From the NCBI GenBank assembly GCA_014281115.1, contig JACONQ010000002.1, positions 1,612,001-1,676,000 on the forward strand: a stretch of DNA of 64,000 nucleotides. Reading direction: 5' to 3'. Below the pieces are notes generated by a model. It saw only the letters and a program-made list of their open reading frames with translations, did no database searches and was not told the origin of the DNA. How positions within the stretch are numbered: the stretch's first letter is position 1; every line of letters begins with the position of its first letter. Position numbers and translations under genes: made by a program. Below, piece by piece: positions 1 to 9,001 of the stretch. This DNA is from Laburnicola sp. R22_1. Lineage: Eukaryota > Ascomycota > Dothideomycetes > Pleosporales > Didymosphaeriaceae.

Positions 1-642
1 CGCTAGCCCAGAAGAAGCGCCCTACGCAAGGAAAGCCTCTACTGCTTGAACCACCTACAAATTACGCTGGTGGCGCCATATTTTGGTCCCCCACAAAGGT
101 CAAGGAAGCTCGCCAACGCCAGGCACAAAAAGATCAGGAGGCAAAGGCTAAGGAGCAAGAGAAGGAGCAGAGGAAGGCTATCCAGGAGGAGCGGAGGCGT
201 ACAAAGGCTATACAAAAGGAGGAGCGCGCCCAGGGCCCTGGCGTCAACCCAGGCGCTTCGGGCACCAAAAGCAAGGCCCCCAAAGGCATCCAAGAAGCTC
301 CTCTCCTACTCCAAAACACCTCCAAGGTGACGCGTAAGGGCAAGGAGAAGGCTATTACACCTCCTTTAATTGATGAGGAGGATGTAGAGTACAACTTTTC
401 ATCTGTTGTAGATGTGGCGCCTACGCCAGCGCGTACACGCCGGGGTCGCTCTTTACGGCTCCCTGAGCGTTATCGCACCTAATAAAGTATCGCGATTGTC
501 TCCTATGCCCCTCAAAAGCTCTCCACCAAAAAATCTAGCCTGTATACAATTTGTATTGCGTTGTACAGCTTCAAAAGTTGTACGCACGGGCCCTGCCAAA
601 TCGATCGTCAGGTGGGGCCGATCGTCGGGTGATGAAACATGG
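1..642 (+). mobile_element. Right end of a pogo/Fot1-type DNA transposon, cut by the window edge
   Basis: The window opens inside a Tc1/mariner-superfamily element: the transposase C-terminus runs to 482 and is followed by about 160 bp of terminal sequence. Two direct repeats, CGATCGTCAGGTG (602-614) and CGATCGTCGGGTG (619-631), lie 17 bp apart, the same arrangement as in the inverted repeats of the three complete elements in this window. The second repeat is followed by 11 bases and then TA at 643-644, so I place the element end at 642. The left half, and so the inverted-repeat partner, is outside the window. Confidence 0.65.
3..482 (+). pseudogene. Fot1/pogo transposase, C-terminal fragment
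   Basis: Frame 3 is open from the window edge to TAA at 480-482. It reads GGAIFWSPTKVKEARQR near the start, then a long Lys/Glu/Arg-rich coiled segment, and ends with RRGRSLRLPERYRT. The transposases at 34.9 kb and 49 kb have the same layout: an FWSxxKVxEAR block, a charged coil, and a final RRGRx motif. The catalytic DDE core lies upstream of the window, so it cannot be judged whether the complete gene is intact. No stop interrupts the visible part. Confidence 0.75.
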
Positions 643-897
643 TATGCCCGTCGGGTGCACATGTTCATAGGTAACACCTGCAAGCACCTGCTGTTCGCCA
701 TTTTGGTAGCGAGGACTCACCACCACCACCGGCACAGCTCCGCAAGTCTGCACGATGTACTAAAATACTCCTCGGCTGCCACGGGAGAACCAAAACTAGC
801 CCTTCCATACCACGCAAAGCTGTCATCTCACTAGATACGACCGTGCACAGTAATTGAAGTTTGCATTGGATGTCCTGGAGTAACTACCAGCTTCAAC

Positions 898-1491
898 ATG
901 TCCAGCAACACCTCAAACCTATTCGCGCAGATCGCTGCCCAACAGCAAGCTGCTGCCGCAGCCGCCAATCCAATTTCATATGTTCCTTCTGCGAAGAGAG
1001 ATGAAATGCGAGCGCAAACTGTTACCAAGATCGTTGCAGTATGCCATCCAGTCACTGCTGCCTCTAGAAACGGAGAAACAAATCACTGGACGTTGTTCTT
1101 CGACGTCGGCCACGGGCGAGGCGTCGGTTTGGACATCCAGCCTAACCCCCAACAACCGTATACGAACGGCGGCAGCAAAGCTCTTACCATTATATCCTTG
1201 CTTGGTTGTGTACCATCAGATGCCGATGACGCTGTGAGGCACGATAAAGTCTCGGTCATAAACCAGCGAACCGTTGGTGGGTACATCGATTACTTGATGT
1301 CCGAGGGACGTTTCAGATATGCGTTCACATCCGAAGGTGTAGGATGCCGGAACTGGATTATCGATACTCGGACGCTTCTGGCTGATGCCGGTGAGGTCAA
1401 CGGTACTGAATCTGAAATAGTGAGACGCGCTCTCGTCTATACCTGGCCTGAGAACAGGCCTTGTGACCCTGCAGTTGGAATCTATTTTTGA
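898..1491 (+). CDS. DUF7770-like conserved fungal protein
   Basis: A single-exon reading frame of 197 residues. After an Ala/Gln-rich N-terminus (residues 10-25) it shows a block running from VTKIVAVCHPV through NHWTLFFDV to a region ending EGVGCRNWIIDT, and closes with LVYTWPENRP. This order (a CHPV strand, NHWT strand, EGxGCRxW motif, C-terminal WPE) is what I recall of the fungal DUF7770 family, whose members are about 150-200 residues long and of unknown function. No signal peptide or membrane segment is seen. A short open stretch follows to 1648 in another frame, so an extra 3' exon is possible, but the C-terminus already looks complete. Family assignment is from memory, without a profile search. 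Confidence 0.6.
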   Translation: MSSNTSNLFAQIAAQQQAAAAAANPISYVPSAKRDEMRAQTVTKIVAVCHPVTAASRNGETNHWTLFFDVGHGRGVGLDIQPNPQQPYTNGGSKALTIISLLGCVPSDADDAVRHDKVSVINQRTVGGYIDYLMSEGRFRYAFTSEGVGCRNWIIDTRTLLADAGEVNGTESEIVRRALVYTWPENRPCDPAVGIYF

Positions 1492-1848
1492 TGCACACAT
1501 ATTCGGGACTAAGATCATCGAGAGTATACCGCTACTTCAACGTCGACTCCATCTTCTCCCAGTGACTACGAGGCAGGACTATTCGGACATGAAGAACTGG
1601 ACGGATGAGATGGCCGCGGCGAAAACGAAAGATATCACCAAGGCCTAGGACAGCTGTTACTGGGGAAGAGAGGGTTCGACAACTGGCCTAGGTAACGAAT
1701 GCCCTGTTTGCTTTCATTGTATATCCGTAGGGTACTTGTCTAATGGACAACATTTGTGCTGAGTTACGCTTTTGAAATCTTACTCTACTCCTTTACATGT
1801 TTCTATCATCACCATCCGTAGTTGGAATGTAGACCCATTGCCTTTCTC

Positions 1849-1866
1849 TTCGTACCTAGGTACGAA
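1849..1866. repeat. 18-bp perfect palindrome with TACCTAGGTA core
   Basis: The sequence TTCGTACCTAGGTACGAA equals its own reverse complement. A second palindrome with the same ten-base core lies 222 bp downstream. Confidence 0.6.
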
Positions 1867-2072
1867 TACCGGGTGGTCGCCCGTAAAAGCAATCCAGCCC
1901 CACTTTCGCCTTACAGCTCAGGCACCCTAGCCGCTGGCCCGCTCGGGCGAGCTTCCCATCACGGTCTCACGAGCTCGCGAGACTCGATGCGACCCAAGAA
2001 TTATTACATCTCCATCGGAAAAGCCCGGGCCGAGCTTCCAGAAATACCCACGCCACCGTCGTGGGGGCTTAC

Positions 2073-2088
2073 TGCTACCTAGGTAGCA
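2073..2088. repeat. 16-bp perfect palindrome with TACCTAGGTA core
   Basis: TGCTACCTAGGTAGCA equals its own reverse complement. It shares its core with the palindrome at 1849 and lies about 205 bp upstream of the TANGO2-like start codon. Confidence 0.6.
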
Positions 2089-2293
2089 TGTGCAGTGCTC
2101 CTGCCAACGCTCGCAGCATAAAACCACCTTAGCGCATGCGCTTTTCCTTCCGCAAGTCATCCGTCCACGTCAACACCTGGGCAGTTCACTTCATCAGCCT
2201 CAATGCTTGGCTAGACCGCACTCTCATCACTATTAAGCGTTAATATTGCGCTTTGTTAACAGCGACATACCGCGCGAAGCGTAGGTCTTCAAA

Positions 2294-3301
2294 ATGTGTA
2301 TCGCTATTGTAACGACTGAGCACCCTCAGTATCCGCTGATCATCCTGAACAACCGAGATGTAACGACTCACCAACAATATTCCCAATCACGTACTAACGG
2401 GCGTTAGGAATATCTTCACCGTCCGACACAAGAAGCAACATGGTGGCCATCGCCGGACGAGCAGGTGCTGGGGGGCTACGATTTGCACCGACCAGTGCAT
2501 GGGACTTGGCTTGGGATAACGCGGCAGGGTCGTCTCGCAGTACTAACGAACTATCGTGAAGAGGAGGAAGAGTTCGTCATAGGCGCCCGAAGTCGCGGCC
2601 TTATCCCCAATGCATGGTTGAAGTCGGACCCCAAAGTGAATGAGTCCTCGGAACAGTTCGCGAAGCGCATGATCGAAGAAGATGGCGTAAAAGGAGTCGG
2701 CGGCTTCAGTCTGCTATATGGTCTCGCCCAAGATGCGGTCAAGGGCAGTGGTCGAGGTCTCGCTATCGTGTCGAATCGTACGCCCGATGTCGAAGGGGTG
2801 ATCCATATTGCGAGGCAGCCTGGAGAAACGCATGCGCTCAGCAACGCAGCGTACGGCGATCGGACCTGGCCAAAAGTCGTAAATGGAGAAAAGTGGACGA
2901 AAGAAGCCATCACTGAGAGCGTAAAAGTGGGAGAGACGCGCGAGCAACTGGTTCAGCGATTATTAGGCATTCTGAGCATCGACACGATGCCAAAGCAGAA
3001 AGAGAACGAAGAGTGGGACATGTACCTGAATCAGCTTCGACATAGCGTCTTCATTCCGTCGATCGGAAGAGATGACCTGGAAGAACTCAAGATGCCCGCC
3101 CATGAGATTGGAGATGTAGTCAAGCAGAAAGCTGCTCATGCTACGGATGGGGTGTACGGAACGCAGAAGAATATCATTATTCTGGTGGATAAGCAAGGAA
3201 AGGTGTTCTACTTTGAGCGGACGCTGTACGACAGGGACGCGAAGCCTATAGAGAAGGGAAAGGCTGATCGAACGTTTGAGTTTGAGATTGAGGGATGGTA
3301 A
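2294..3301 (+). CDS. TANGO2/NRDE-family protein
   Basis: Two exons, 2294-2359 and 2408-3301, with a 48-bp phase-0 intron (GTAACG donor, ACTAAC branch site, TTAG acceptor). The product is 319 residues. The family signature NRDE is split by the intron: exon 1 ends LILNNRD (in the form IILNNRD) and exon 2 begins EYLHRPT. HGTWLGITRQGRLAVLTNYRE follows in two adjacent blocks, as in the TANGO2/Ser-Thr-rich T10 family. Members of that family act in the cytoplasm, Golgi or mitochondria, and their biochemical role is debated (Golgi organisation, haem or lipid handling). The Cys after the initiator Met (MCIAIV) is conserved in the family and supports this start. An ATG at 2465 region would lose the NRDE motif. 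Confidence 0.88.
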
Positions 3302-3710
3302 TAAGCACTGCGCTGTAGTCATCCCGAATGCCCATGTACCCCGGTAGACCCTTTGAACATGGTTTACAGAGAGGCATACCTCGTGCGTAGCCGCCTCACC
3401 TGCATTTGTATCATGCATCTTGAAGCATAGTATGATGCTAGTATAATATAAAACCATATTCGTCTCAGTATCGCAGAGAACCAGTGTTGGGTTTTTCTGG
3501 AAGTGTTCAATTATCTAGCTTACGCTTTTGAGTGCGTGGACTCGGCCTTGGCGTGAATGACGTGACGTCTTGCGCGCTGTTTCGGCAAACCGTCAACACC
3601 TCCGAGCGCACCTCTAATCTCCTGCCTTCGCCACCATGTCGATATAACATTCCTAGGACCTACTCCACTCGCGACTCCCTACATCGTGCCGTGTCGACCC
3701 TCAGCCTGCC
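3302..3710. other. Intergenic between TANGO2-like and RING-CH genes
   Basis: 3' region of the upstream gene and 5' leader of the next. A TATA-like AT stretch occurs near 3440-3455. No supported gene. Confidence 0.4.
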
Positions 3711-5339
3711 ATGGCCTCGCTCCCGCCGCAGCGACCAGCGTCGCAACGAAGAGCATCGCCGCCTACCGAACCGGCCAGCCCAGAACAGAGCCATGCACCC
3801 CGAGCGAATAGCTGCTCCGCTGCGTCAGTAGAAGACTCACAGACGCTCCTCCTAAACTCTCCGCACACCGAGACGACGAAACCTGCCGAAGCTGCGCAGC
3901 AAGAGGCGACGGCGTCACAGCCCGCGGAGGAAGACAACGAGCCGCGTCGATGCTGGATATGCTTCAACGACGAGACCGAAGACGACGAGACAACATCCGA
4001 GTGGCGATCGCCCTGCCCCTGTGTCCTAGTAGCGCATGAAACATGTCTCCTCGACTGGATAGCGGATATGGAGGCACCGAGCTCGAGTCGGCGCGCTGGT
4101 AGAACGTCAGGGAAGATATTATGTCCGCAGTGCAAGTCTGAGATACGGCTGCAGCGACCACGCAGCTTGGCTGTAGATGCAGTGCGTGTGCTGGAGAAAA
4201 CTACGAGCTTGCTGGTGCTTCCTGGCGTCGTCTTCTTCATAGGCACGGCGGCATACACAACGCTGCGGTTTGCGGGAACGTATACTGTGTATGAGATCTT
4301 TGGCCCCGAGGACGCTTCACAGATTCTTGCACCGCTGTACCAACCGCCTGATGCCCACGTAACGTCGATTACAATGCGCTTCTTTCATCACCTGCGCCAC
4401 CACTGGAGATTGGACTTCGGTCTACCTGCTATACCAACCATGCTTATTGCGAGTAGGACGACTATTGCGGACTCCTTCTTGCCATTCTTGCCCCTCATAT
4501 TCTTCGCCAGTGGAGGAGTACAACAAGACAGCTTGTTGCAAGTTTCCTGGCCGCCAAGCGCAGCCTTTACGGTCGCTGCCCTGCCATACATGCGGAGCAT
4601 TTACAACACATATTACGAGCGCGTTTGGCTACCGCACGAGCGACGATGGTTGAAAGAGATCCAGCCGCGAGCGGATACACAAGAACAGGCAAACGTGGGA
4701 GCAGAGGGCGTACCGAACCAGGAGGAGCTCCTCGACGCTATCGCGGACAATGGCGACGAAGACGAGGAAGAAGATGTCGTAGAGATTGAGGTCGACTTGG
4801 ACCTTCCGTTGTTCGCAGACTGGAATAACGGCGGTGATGCGGATAATAATAATGCACCAGAGAATCCGCCGGTACCCATCGCACGTGGCCCAGCACCCCC
4901 TCTCAACGCACCACCTATGGATGACAACGCCGGAGCTGCCGCTGAAGCGAACAATCAAGACGCTGCACCCGCACCGAACGTACCGCTACAGCCCGCACAG
5001 CCCCGCCGTCAGCGCATCCGTCGGGAACGCAACATTGGCTTCAGCACAACGAGTCTCGCGGACACGATTCTAGGCGCTCTTATATTTCCTTCCATCGCCG
5101 CCGCAGTGGGCGAGGCACTCAAACACGTTCTGCCCACCTCATGGGTTACAGCGCCTGCATCGGGTAAACAGACAGGCTTCCTACAAGCCAGGTGGGGCAG
5201 AAGCATACTGGGAGGCTGCTTGTTCGTCGGTATCAAGGATGCTGTGCTACTGTATGTGCGGTGGAGGATGGCGCAGAATCATCGCCAGCGCAAAGTGTTG
5301 GACTACGACCGGAGCAAGGGCAAGAAGAACGTTAAATAG
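3711..5339 (+). CDS. RING-CH (RINGv, MARCH-type) membrane E3 ubiquitin ligase
   Basis: A single exon of 542 residues. The N-terminal 80 residues are Pro/Ser-rich and probably disordered. A RING-CH domain follows: Cys81, Cys84, Cys102, Cys104, His109, Cys112, Cys138 and Cys141 give the C4-H-C3 order that distinguishes RINGv from ordinary RING. The core motif HETCLLDWI contains His109 and Cys112. A hydrophobic segment at about 165-190 and more hydrophobic stretches near 235-300 and 465-520 point to a multi-pass membrane protein. An acidic, Asn/Pro-rich linker (about 340-440) separates the membrane regions. MARCH-type ligases transfer ubiquitin to membrane substrates, often in the ER or endosomes; the substrate here is unknown. 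The 27-residue insertion between Cys112 and Cys138 is at the long end for the family. Confidence 0.88.
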   Translation: MASLPPQRPASQRRASPPTEPASPEQSHAPRANSCSAASVEDSQTLLLNSPHTETTKPAEAAQQEATASQPAEEDNEPRRCWICFNDETEDDETTSEWRSPCPCVLVAHETCLLDWIADMEAPSSSRRAGRTSGKILCPQCKSEIRLQRPRSLAVDAVRVLEKTTSLLVLPGVVFFIGTAAYTTLRFAGTYTVYEIFGPEDASQILAPLYQPPDAHVTSITMRFFHHLRHHWRLDFGLPAIPTMLIASRTTIADSFLPFLPLIFFASGGVQQDSLLQVSWPPSAAFTVAALPYMRSIYNTYYERVWLPHERRWLKEIQPRADTQEQANVGAEGVPNQEELLDAIADNGDEDEEEDVVEIEVDLDLPLFADWNNGGDADNNNAPENPPVPIARGPAPPLNAPPMDDNAGAAAEANNQDAAPAPNVPLQPAQPRRQRIRRERNIGFSTTSLADTILGALIFPSIAAAVGEALKHVLPTSWVTAPASGKQTGFLQARWGRSILGGCLFVGIKDAVLLYVRWRMAQNHRQRKVLDYDRSKGKKNVK

Positions 5340-5733
5340 GGCATGCCTGTATACGAAATTTGTCAAATAGACATAGTGTCGGTTGGGACAGTGGCATAAT
5401 GGAGCGTTCTCGCATGCCGTTGGTCTCGGCGACGGGGACATGAAGCGGTTAAATAGGAGTGAATATCACCACAGTACTCGATGGATTCTTTAGCGATGCA
5501 GTTCGGTGAAATTGATGATTCCAGATCTTAACCTGCGCATATAGCGCTGAGTATGATATATCTCATTATGTCTTATTACCCTTAGGTTCTCTATATCCTT
5601 TATGCTTGCTACCACTAGCACCCGCAGAACCAAAAAAAAAGGACCTAATCTTCAAGCCCCGCCCCCGCTTCGGCTAAGCCACGAACCATCCCCAACCAAG
5701 CCTTCCTTCCCTTGAGGAACCCAAAAATTTGGC
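5340..5733. other. Intergenic, no gene seen
   Basis: Contains the 3' region of the RING-CH gene and a run of nine A at about 5632-5640. No coding or RNA feature is supported before the tRNA terminator. Confidence 0.4.
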
Positions 5734-5740
5734 AAAAAAA
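5734..5740 (-). terminator. RNA polymerase III terminator of the tRNA-His gene
   Basis: On the minus strand seven consecutive T begin 13 bases after the tRNA 3' end, and a second T5 run follows at 5723-5727. T runs of this length are normal Pol III stop signals, so the neighbouring tRNA gene has a complete 3' signal. Confidence 0.75.
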
Positions 5741-5752
5741 TGACCAGATAAT

Positions 5753-5892
5753 TGGCGGTACTGGGAATCGAACTGTTCATACAGTCAGTACACATTGCCT
5801 CATCGTGACTATAAATCCTCTCAGGAGAGGGTTAACCTTACCCCAGGCTAACGCGGCCACAACGCGACGTCATACCACTAGACCATACCACC
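5753..5892 (-). tRNA. tRNA-His (GUG) interrupted in the T-arm by an intron-like 69-bp segment
   Basis: Read on the minus strand, bases 5892-5842 and 5772-5753 together give a 71-nt cloverleaf. The acceptor stem GGTGGTA pairs with TACCGCC (one G-U). The D-arm starts GTCT with loop AGTGGTAT. The anticodon loop is TTGTGGC with anticodon GTG, and the surrounding GTTGTGGCC is the same as in yeast tRNA-His. The T-stem CTGGG pairs perfectly with CCCAG around loop TTCGATT, and the discriminator is A. Box A is TGGTCTAGTGG. The anticodon stem has one T-T mismatch at its base. The 69 bases 5841-5773 sit between T-stem position 53 and T-loop position 54. That is not the 37/38 site where eukaryotic nuclear tRNA introns occur. 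The last G of the insert restores the box B core GTTCGATTC. The gene could be a functional tRNA with a new intron type, or a recently disrupted copy. Confidence 0.82.
5773..5841 (-). other. Spliceosomal-intron-like segment inside the tRNA-His gene
   Basis: On the minus strand the 69-bp segment begins GTAAGG and ends GAACAG. TACTGAC lies with its branch adenosine about 12 nt before the acceptor. Length, donor, branch and acceptor all match the mRNA introns of neighbouring genes. It contains a perfect inverted repeat CCTCTC/GAGAGG and a palindrome GGTTAACC, so it can fold tightly, as described for introner-like elements of Dothideomycetes. Whether it is spliced, and by what machinery, cannot be seen from sequence. 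Confidence 0.7.
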
Positions 5893-6289
5893 GTGTGATC
5901 TCTGATTGATGGTGTTTTCCACCATCAAAAAATACATAATCGGGGTAGGCTTCAAGGAGAGGCAACGGGGCTGCCAGAAATGCTGAGCTGAAGAGGGGTG
6001 AGGGAATTTTGAACTTGCGCGATGAAAAAGTGGTCTGTGCGGCGGGGCCGGAGGGGCAAATAGCTTTGTAGACCTGATGCCTTTTTGGGAGACCCGCTTT
6101 TCTTTTGCTGCACTCAACTACCTTGTACTGCGCAACCACATTCGATCCAGTAAAGGAGCTACGTTCTACTGCAAATTCGGATTACGCAGTCTGTCTTTAC
6201 AATTCACAGTCTCGATCCAGCGCTATTTTGACATGCCGGAGCCTTCTATTCATCGCAGTTTACTCGCACGTTAACCAGAATCGATAAAA
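5893..6289. other. Intergenic between divergent tRNA-His and TFIIIC-subunit genes
   Basis: The 397-bp stretch serves as the tRNA upstream flank and the Pol II promoter of the gene at 6290. Small open frames on both strands show no recognisable protein features. Confidence 0.4.
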
Positions 6290-8650
6290 ATGGCTGAAGG
6301 TGCGTACCTTTCGGAGTTATTAGCAACTGATATTGGGAATATATGTTGACTATGTACAGGACGGCCGCGCCGCAGCAGCGGTCGACGCGTCTCATACAGT
6401 TACAAAGAAGCTTTCAAAGACATCGACCTCTCGGAGTCAGAGGCAGAAGATGACGAGATGGAAGAGGAAGTCGAGGTCGAAGATAAAGAACCGGACGAGT
6501 TCGTTCTGCCAGATGAGGAAGAGGAAGACGAAGCAGATGAAGAGATGGACGATGCCCACGAGGAAGAGAATTACGACGTTTTCGCAGCAGAAGAAGACGA
6601 CAACGTTGCTCGTGGCGAGTCCGTCGTCGACGTCGCGTCCGACCGCGAAATAGATACTAGCATTCTTTCTAAGCCTATGGGCAATCTGGGGGCAGCGCCG
6701 CGCAGGACGGCTACACCGAATATAGGTGGCTCTCGGTATATTCCTCTGGCTAATAAGGGTCACGGGGCTGAGGTGCGCCAAAGGGCGATTGAAGATTGGA
6801 ACTTTGGAGGACAGGAGATGCGTCTTAAGAATCTTTTTGGTCCCAATGCGGATCTACAGCCTGTCCTTGAGACGAGGAAGAAGTGGGGTCAGCAAGAGAC
6901 GTTGCCGAGTCGCTCTCGAAATGACCTAGCGAGGTCGCCGTACCTTGCGGAAGACGCGAAAGAGAAAGAGACGAAAGCTTTGCAGAAGTGGTACGCGGAT
7001 GTCGGACAGGAAGCTTTCGCCCAAGGGCAACAGACGCGTCAGTTGAGCGGAGAGGAGGCACAAGCGTACTTGGTCAACCCGGGACCGGATTCGATGAACC
7101 TCCTCATGGGCGGGATTCAGAACCAACGCGTGTTCACACTCAAGAAACGAGAGTACATGAGCGCCTCAAAACCGTTCGGGTCGAAAGACAAACGCAGGGG
7201 CTGGACATTGTACCTAGGTTCTCGCATCCAGGACGCGCAATGGGCTCCGAATGAGCAGGGGTCTACACAATACCTCGCTGTCGCTGTCGAGCAAAAGCAT
7301 ACTGCGGGAAAAAAGTACAAGCTCTTGGAGAACCCGAAAGCTCCAGCATTTACAGCGACGAAACCATATCCGGGATCAATACAGATCTGGGCTTTCGACG
7401 CAAACACCGACGGTACTCTCGACCCGACGAAAGAGCCTCGCCTCGAGCAGGTCATATGCACGGATTGGGGTGCCCCGAAAGCCCTCAGGTGGTGGTTCGT
7501 TGGGGCTCAAGACTCGGCAGATCAGACAGAAGACGGCATGGTTCGCCTTGGACTACTTGCTGGCATCTGGTCGGACGGCAAAGTAAGAATACTAGACGTG
7601 TCCCATCGAAAGCCCGAAGCGGGCTCGCACCAGACACAGTATGTGCACTATACAAAAGCAGCTTTCGAGGTTGCATTCCCAGACACGATCCCAAGCTACC
7701 TATGCTGGCTCTCACCAACCACGCTTGCCGTAGGAACCGCCTCAGGCATCCTCGCGGTATGGACTATATCTGCGGTTCGAACATCTCCATCTCCAAATAC
7801 GCAGGGCAACGACAAGCTCTGCACTCGCCCATGGTTCTACAAACAAGTATCCGACACATATATCATTACCGTAGCTTCCGGCTACCCATCCCGCCCGAAC
7901 TTCCTTTCCATCACCACAGCCGACGGCTTCGCGCGCCTCGTCGATCTACGCACTCCCCTCCCGGACGCCTGTTCTGCTCCGCGCAGCCGCATGCTCATCC
8001 ACGCCCAAGCATGGCACGAGCACACGCAGTCTTTCATCATGCCAGACGAGTACTATTTGCTCCGGCACGGCTCGATCCGCCGTTTCTACCAATCCATCTA
8101 CTCTTTTAGGATAGAGAGTTCGATCACCGCCTGCGCCACAAGCTTGTGGCACCCGTGTGTATTGGTTGGGACCGCGGATGGCAGCGTCGTGGCTTCGAAT
8201 GGGACGTGTAAAGTGTTGAATAGTAAGGAAGTACCTTGGTCGCAGATATGGTTCATGCATGAATGGAGGCGAGCGATGAAGGACGGCAAGCCGAATGGCG
8301 AAACCTCATCTTCGCACGAGAACACGAATGGAACTGACGGCACTGCAACTTCGGATGCCACCACCACCGGAGACCAGAGCGAAACCGTCACGTTGCAGTT
8401 GCATAATTTCGATGAAACTGCCTTCTCACAACCTCTCACGCGCATCACCGAGGGCTATGAACCGCAGCAGACGAATCTCAACTATCCGGACCCTACGAAG
8501 CGGTACAAGGAGGGCGCAAAGTTTATTACTATATATGAGGAGAATTCTGCGGTTACGAGGGTGGCGTGGAATCCGAACTTTAAGTTTGGGACTTGGGCTG
8601 TTGCGGGGATGCATAGTGGGTTTCTCAGGGTGGAGGATCTGGGTATTTAG
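6290..8650 (+). CDS. tfc6: TFIIIC complex subunit, Tfc6-like WD40 protein
   Basis: A 10-nt first exon (6290-6299) joins by a 60-bp intron (GTGCGT donor, GTTGAC branch-like, CAG acceptor) to exon 2 at 6360-8650. The product has 766 residues and begins MAEGRPRRSSGRR. Residues 30-90 are very acidic. The middle and C-terminal parts carry weak WD-type repeats, for example around LLAGIWSDGKVRILDV, LAVGTASGILAVWTI and HPCVLVGTADGSVV. The blocks SIRRFYQSIYSFRIESSITA and KVLNSKEVPW resemble, as I recall them, fungal Tfc6, a subunit of TFIIIC that binds box B of tRNA genes. The order of blocks supports this more than any single motif. It lies about 400 bp from, and divergent to, the tRNA-His gene; that may be chance. 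The tiny first exon fixes the start, because no other in-frame Met precedes the conserved Arg-rich segment. Confidence 0.72.
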
Positions 8651-9001
8651 GGTTCGTGGATGGGGTTCGTGGGTTCGGTGATGGATGGTTTGGGTGGTGC
8701 TTCAAGTCTCAGGGTTACCTGCCTGGCAGCTTGCTCTTGCTGTATAGTAGTAGTCAGACTCATTAACAAGCATGTTACATGTGCACGCAAATGGACTATC
8801 GAACCTCGTGGTATCCAGCATGAATGGTGCAAGAATCAAAAGCAGGGAAGCGTTGACTGAGTACCTCACGGATTTTAATCAGGCTACCCGGTCATGCATG
8901 ATTTTCTAGGTGGCATAGGCAGCTCACAGCCCAACAGAAACACAACCATCAATCAAGCTTACCATCCCCCACAAAACCCCATTCAAAGCACTACCAACAC
9001 C
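8651..9001. other. Convergent 3' intergenic region
   Basis: Lies between the 3' ends of the Tfc6-like gene (plus) and the SDR gene (minus). No gene is supported. Confidence 0.4.

Larger units (their letters stand above)
1492..2293. other. Intergenic, 5' region of the TANGO2-like gene
   Basis: No convincing coding sequence. Two perfect palindromes sharing the core TACCTAGGTA lie here (1849-1866 and 2073-2088). The last 150 bases are the likely promoter and 5' leader of the gene at 2294. Confidence 0.5.

Noticed and set aside
1463..1648. Open stretch after the DUF7770-like stop as an extra exon
   Set aside because: The protein already ends at the expected WPE region, and no donor/acceptor pair gives a better C-terminus.
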